From: Reinekea forsetii
Lineage (GTDB): Bacteria; Pseudomonadota; Gammaproteobacteria; Pseudomonadales; Natronospirillaceae
Direction of reading: 5' to 3'
DNA length: 64,000 nt
Assembly (NCBI RefSeq): GCF_002795845.1
Contig: NZ_CP011797.1
Coordinates: 3,076,001-3,140,000 of the forward strand
Position 1 is the first letter of the stretch. The number at the start of each line of letters is the position of its first letter. This document shows positions 60,480-64,000 of this stretch, piece after piece. The notes beneath the pieces are model-generated. The model ran no database searches. It worked only from the letters and a program-made list of their open reading frames with translations, and had not been told where the DNA came from. A program made the position numbers and the translations under genes.

Positions 60480-62098
60480 CGCCAGTGATTCTGCCAGATA
60501 ATTATTATCTGGATTACTTCTTACGCCTGACCGAGCTGGTTAGGCAGCGCTATGATGATCTGCTGTCGGCCACCGACAGCGAGTTTTTGCGCGCTATCGA
60601 CCAGACCGATCCGGTTGCCCTGCGCTTACTGATCCGACTCTTTCTGCGCAAGGGGCCCTGCTTTGTCAGCGCCAAACTGCACTACCGCGAAGTACCCGAC
60701 GGCCCCGCGGCGCTGAACAGGCTGCTCGAACAGGGACTGATCGAGGCCGATCCGATGGTCTATGCCTGGCAGTTGATCGATCTGCTGCCCATTGCACAAA
60801 GCCGGCAACTGTTCAGTGCCGATGAGCCAAGCTGTCGCAAGAGCGATCTGCTGGCACGTTGGCTAAACGATGCCACCGTGCAGCCCTGTTCGGCCTGGGG
60901 CGTGACCGAAGCCATTATCCAGCCTACCGGCGCAGACAGTTACCGCCGTTTGCAACTGCTCTATTTTGGCAATGAACGCCAAAACCTGACTGAGTTTGTG
61001 CTCGAAGATCTGGGTCTATTTCAATACGAAACCTACCCCTTAGACCGCAGCAATCGGTTATTTCAGGATGCGGACGATATCACCACTACGCTGGTATTGA
61101 ACGACCTGGCCGATGACTTTTACCGACTCTGCGATGCCAAAGACTGGCCGGCGCTGCCCGATTTGGCGACACAGGTCCTAGCGCTGGCGCCGTCCGAACG
61201 CCTGGCTCGGCGCTGCCATCGCCTGCTCAATCGAATCGGCTACCGTCTGGAACAACTCGGCGACCTCGACCGGGCCCAGGCGTGCTTCTCGACCAACGCT
61301 CAACCACCAGCGCGGGAGCGATTGGCGCGCATCGCCTTTAAGCGCGGCCAATATGATGATTGCCTAAGCCAATTGGAGACCCTCGCCGAGCAGCCGATCT
61401 GTGCCGACGAGACAGCCTTCTATCGCCGTTTTGTTAATCGGGTTCGGACTAAGCTGGGTCTAGCCAAGTTGACCTTTCCGCTGCCTGCCCTAACCGTGCG
61501 CCAAGCGCACTGGCAGCGCACCCCGGGCAGCGTGGAGACTCAGGCGTGCGAGCAGTTAGGCCACGCCGTTTGGCTCGAGAATGCCCTGCCGCTCGGGGTC
61601 TTTGGCCTCCTCTATTGGCCGCTGGTGTTTGCCGACGTGCCCGGCGTTTGGCAACATCCTTTTCAGTCTGGGCCCAGCGATCTATACGATGAAGATTTCT
61701 GCGCCAAACGCCAGGCTGGGTTCAAGCTCTTGGCCACCCAGACAAAGGCTCAATGGCGCGCTGCACTGATTGAGCGCTGGCACACCAAACACGGCCTGGC
61801 CAATCCCTTCGTGCACTGGTCGGCACTGCGCCTAGAGGTGGTCTTGGCCTGCTTTGACGCCTTGACTCAGGCACAATGGCTTGGCTTAAGCACGCATCTG
61901 CTCGCCGATCTGCGCCGTCATCGGGCCGGCTTTCCCGACCTCTTCCAATACCACGAGGACAGTTACTGCTTTATCGAAATAAAGGGTCCGGGCGACAAGT
62001 TGCAAGACAATCAGATTCACTGGCTAAACCAATTTGCCCGCCTCGGGATTCACGCCCAGGTCTGCTATGTAAGCTACGATGCCCAGCCGACGTTATAG
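60476..62098 (+). CDS. FAN1-type structure-specific nuclease with VRR-NUC domain
   Basis: 540 residues, colinear with the bacterial FAN1 of Pseudomonas: helical DNA-binding N-terminal half (SAP-like segment LLIRLFLRKGPCFVSAKLHY near residues 50-70), a TPR-like middle (LGDLDRAQACF, KRGQYDDCLSQLETL) and the C-terminal VRR-NUC nuclease. Catalytic residues Asp488 (FPDLFQ), Glu501 and Lys503 (EIKGPGDK) followed by QDNQIHWL are intact. FAN1 nucleases incise 5' flaps and unhook interstrand crosslinks. Overlaps ruvX by 4 and the helicase gene by 20 bases. Confidence 0.88.
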   Translation: MTPVILPDNYYLDYFLRLTELVRQRYDDLLSATDSEFLRAIDQTDPVALRLLIRLFLRKGPCFVSAKLHYREVPDGPAALNRLLEQGLIEADPMVYAWQLIDLLPIAQSRQLFSADEPSCRKSDLLARWLNDATVQPCSAWGVTEAIIQPTGADSYRRLQLLYFGNERQNLTEFVLEDLGLFQYETYPLDRSNRLFQDADDITTTLVLNDLADDFYRLCDAKDWPALPDLATQVLALAPSERLARRCHRLLNRIGYRLEQLGDLDRAQACFSTNAQPPARERLARIAFKRGQYDDCLSQLETLAEQPICADETAFYRRFVNRVRTKLGLAKLTFPLPALTVRQAHWQRTPGSVETQACEQLGHAVWLENALPLGVFGLLYWPLVFADVPGVWQHPFQSGPSDLYDEDFCAKRQAGFKLLATQTKAQWRAALIERWHTKHGLANPFVHWSALRLEVVLACFDALTQAQWLGLSTHLLADLRRHRAGFPDLFQYHEDSYCFIEIKGPGDKLQDNQIHWLNQFARLGIHAQVCYVSYDAQPTL

Positions 62099-64000
62099 GG
62101 TCTCGGTGCGTGCGCTGGCCGATTTCTGCCAGATCCAAGGCGATCTGATCAGCGTCTATCGGCCCGGCCCGAGCGCGTTCGAGGGCCAACAGACGCACAA
62201 TGCACTGCAGAGCAAGCGCGCCAAACCCTATCAGGCGGAAACGCCGCTCAGCTTTCGTTGGCAAAACCCGGCGTTTGAACTGGTAGTCAGCGGCCGGGCC
62301 GATGGCACCTTCCCCGATGGGGTCGAGGAAATCAAAACCACGCGCGTGCCGCCGCACGATATTCCCAGCGGCCTGCGCGACCTGCATCACAGCCAGGCCA
62401 AGCTCTATGCCGCAATCTACGCCTTGCAGTTCGACGCCGGGCCCATGCTGCGGGTATGCAACACCTACGTGCATCCGCAAACATTGGAAGAGTGGCCGCT
62501 GGAGCGTGCTTATCCGGTCGAACAACTGCTCGATTATCTGCTCGACTGTTGCCTGCGCTATGATGCCTGGCTGATGCGGGTCGATCGCCATCAACGGGAT
62601 CGGCAACCCTTCTTGGCGCAGCTGTCATTCCCCTTTGCAACCATGCGGCCAGCCCAACGCCTGATGGCCGAAAGTGTTTACAAGGCTTGTCGGGTCGGCA
62701 AAGACCTGTGCGTCGAAGCCCCGACCGGCACCGGTAAAACCTTGGCGGCGCTGTTTCCGGCCCTGAAGGCGATGACCGAGGTCGAGGTGCGCAGCCTGTT
62801 TTTCCTCACCATGAAAACCACCGGCCAGGTGGCCGCGCACGATGCATTGCAACGACTGGACCCGGCGCATCGGCTTAGCGTCGTCGCCCTGACCGCCAAA
62901 ACCCGCCTCTGCCGTTCGCCCGACACACCCTGCGATGGCCAATTCTGCCCCTATGCACGGGACTATTTTGCCAAACGGGACCGGCTACGCGAGCAGTTGT
63001 TCGAGCCCATCCGCTGGGATCCCGATGCGCTGATTGAATTGGCCGAGAAGGAACAAATTTGCCCCTATTACCTGAGCCAGGACTGGGCTATTTGGTCGGA
63101 TGTGGTCATTGGCGATCTGAACTATATCTACGACACGACCGCGGTGCAGCCCTATCTGTTGCGCGAGATCGACAACCGGGCCACGGTACTGATCGATGAA
63201 TGCCACAACCTGATCGACCGCGGCCGGATGATGTTCAGCGCCGAGTTTTCCGGCTTTGCGCTGCAGCAGTTGCTGCATCAATGTCCCAAGAAAATCCAGA
63301 ACCGCTTGCGCAAAATCCAGACGCGCTTGCGCGAGGTCTGCACTAAGTTTGGCCCCGGTCTGTGTTATGAGTCGCCCCAGACTCTGCTGCACAGTCTGCG
63401 CGACTTTATGGCCGACAGCGCCGCGCTGCTAAGAGACAACCCCCAGTTTGAACCGGATGCGCTCTGGCAGCCTTTTTTGTTCAGTTGTACGCGTTTTATT
63501 CGCTTGCATGACTTGGCCGACGCCGGCGACTTCTGCTGGCGCTACGGCACCGGCAGCCCAGAGCTGCGTGGTATTGAACTGATCTGTTTGAATCCCGCCC
63601 GGCTCTTGATGAGCAAACATCAGCTGGTCAATAATGTCGTCGCCTTCAGTGCTACCCTTAAGCCTTGGCCCTATAGCCAGCAACTCAACGGCCTGGCCGG
63701 CGCTATCACCCAAGAGCTGCCGTCACCCTTTCAAGCCAGCCAGTTTAGTGTCTACTTGGCCAACGATGTGTCGACCCGCTTTCGCGATCGGACCCACTTG
63801 CCGGAACGCCTGCGCCCGCTCCTGAACAGCCTGGTCGGGAACGGCAAAAACACCCTGGTGTTTTTTTCCAGCTACCAACAATTGCAGCAGGCCGCCCGTC
63901 TCTTGGACCCCGCCGAGGCGCTGTTGGTGCAACGCGCCGATTGGACTGCACGCGAACGCGACGCGGTGTTAGCGCAATTCCGTGCGCACCGTGGGCTCAC
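62079..64000 (+). CDS. RecB/Cas4-like nuclease fused to a DinG/XPD-type Fe-S helicase (3'-truncated)
   Basis: Reading frame opens with ATG 62079 inside the FAN1 gene (20-base overlap) and runs off the window after 640 codons. N-terminal PD-(D/E)XK nuclease: Asp75 (GRADGTF), Glu84-Ile-Lys86 and the RecB-family QxxxY motif at Gln106-Tyr110. Then the helicase: Walker A APTGTGKT near residue 213-220, four Fe-S cysteines Cys278, Cys285, Cys290 and Cys328, DECH box (LIDECHN) near 372, and motif AFSATLKPW near 525. XPD-like 5'-to-3' polarity is expected. The last helicase motifs lie beyond the window. Domain order nuclease then helicase recalls DNA2. Confidence 0.88.
   Translation, partial: MPSRRYRVSVRALADFCQIQGDLISVYRPGPSAFEGQQTHNALQSKRAKPYQAETPLSFRWQNPAFELVVSGRADGTFPDGVEEIKTTRVPPHDIPSGLRDLHHSQAKLYAAIYALQFDAGPMLRVCNTYVHPQTLEEWPLERAYPVEQLLDYLLDCCLRYDAWLMRVDRHQRDRQPFLAQLSFPFATMRPAQRLMAESVYKACRVGKDLCVEAPTGTGKTLAALFPALKAMTEVEVRSLFFLTMKTTGQVAAHDALQRLDPAHRLSVVALTAKTRLCRSPDTPCDGQFCPYARDYFAKRDRLREQLFEPIRWDPDALIELAEKEQICPYYLSQDWAIWSDVVIGDLNYIYDTTAVQPYLLREIDNRATVLIDECHNLIDRGRMMFSAEFSGFALQQLLHQCPKKIQNRLRKIQTRLREVCTKFGPGLCYESPQTLLHSLRDFMADSAALLRDNPQFEPDALWQPFLFSCTRFIRLHDLADAGDFCWRYGTGSPELRGIELICLNPARLLMSKHQLVNNVVAFSATLKPWPYSQQLNGLAGAITQELPSPFQASQFSVYLANDVSTRFRDRTHLPERLRPLLNSLVGNGKNTLVFFSSYQQLQQAARLLDPAEALLVQRADWTARERDAVLAQFRAHRGL

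Overview
The window is a densely coded (about 94 % protein-coding), moderately GC-rich stretch of a gammaproteobacterial chromosome. The gene order rpmE | priA-argS-SPOR-hslVU-DUF971 and gshB-tonB-ruvX next to pilGHIJK-chpABC is the Pseudomonas-type arrangement. The MSHA pilus block, ubiD-fre and the class I CyaA also point to Gammaproteobacteria. A marine Oceanospirillales/Pseudomonadales relative is my best guess, by inference only. No tRNA, rRNA, CRISPR array, insertion sequence or prophage was seen.

Layout. 1-1.2 kb: 3' part of a ubiI-like ubiquinone hydroxylase, convergent with trmL. 1.9-11.2 kb: nine-gene operon for the MSHA-type IV pilus machine (PilM/N/O/P-like, secretin MshL, MshM, MshN, ATPase MshE with a c-di-GMP-binding N-terminus, platform MshG), without any pilin gene. 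11.3-14.1 kb: patatin RssA and an ABC-2 exporter. 14.4-17.2 kb: overlapping DnaT-like and lambda-P-like replication genes and an SH3-domain membrane protein. 17.5-19.1 kb: malic enzyme and rpmE with a structured leader. 19.3-28.3 kb: priA, argS, SPOR protein, hslVU, an HD-GYP regulator and DUF971. 28.4-31.5 kb: ubiD, a flavin reductase and a TrmB-type regulator. 31.6-32.1 kb: the decayed end of a hybrid histidine kinase. 32.4-42.2 kb: FAD-linked 2-hydroxyacid dehydrogenase, prpE, a MASE1-CHASE hybrid kinase, cdd, deoD and an EnvZ/OmpR-like pair. 42.5-45.3 kb: a class I adenylate cyclase whose catalytic acidic pair is altered. 45.3-57.9 kb: the complete Pil-Chp chemosensory cluster, with a 2226-residue ChpA. 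58.2-64 kb: gshB, tonB, ruvX, a FAN1-type nuclease and a RecB/Cas4-like nuclease fused to an iron-sulfur helicase, running off the end.

How the parts fit. Much of the window concerns surface motility and attachment: a c-di-GMP-responsive pilus ATPase, an HD-GYP c-di-GMP phosphodiesterase, the Pil-Chp array (which in Pseudomonas works through cAMP), and an adenylate cyclase that may be catalytically dead. A second theme is DNA replication and repair: PriA, the DnaT-like/lambda-P-like pair, and the coupled RuvX / FAN1 / nuclease-helicase operon, which resembles a bacterial interstrand-crosslink repair module. The most noteworthy items are this repair operon, the altered CyaA, the chromosomal helicase-loader pair, and the rpmE leader whose promoter overlaps the priA start.
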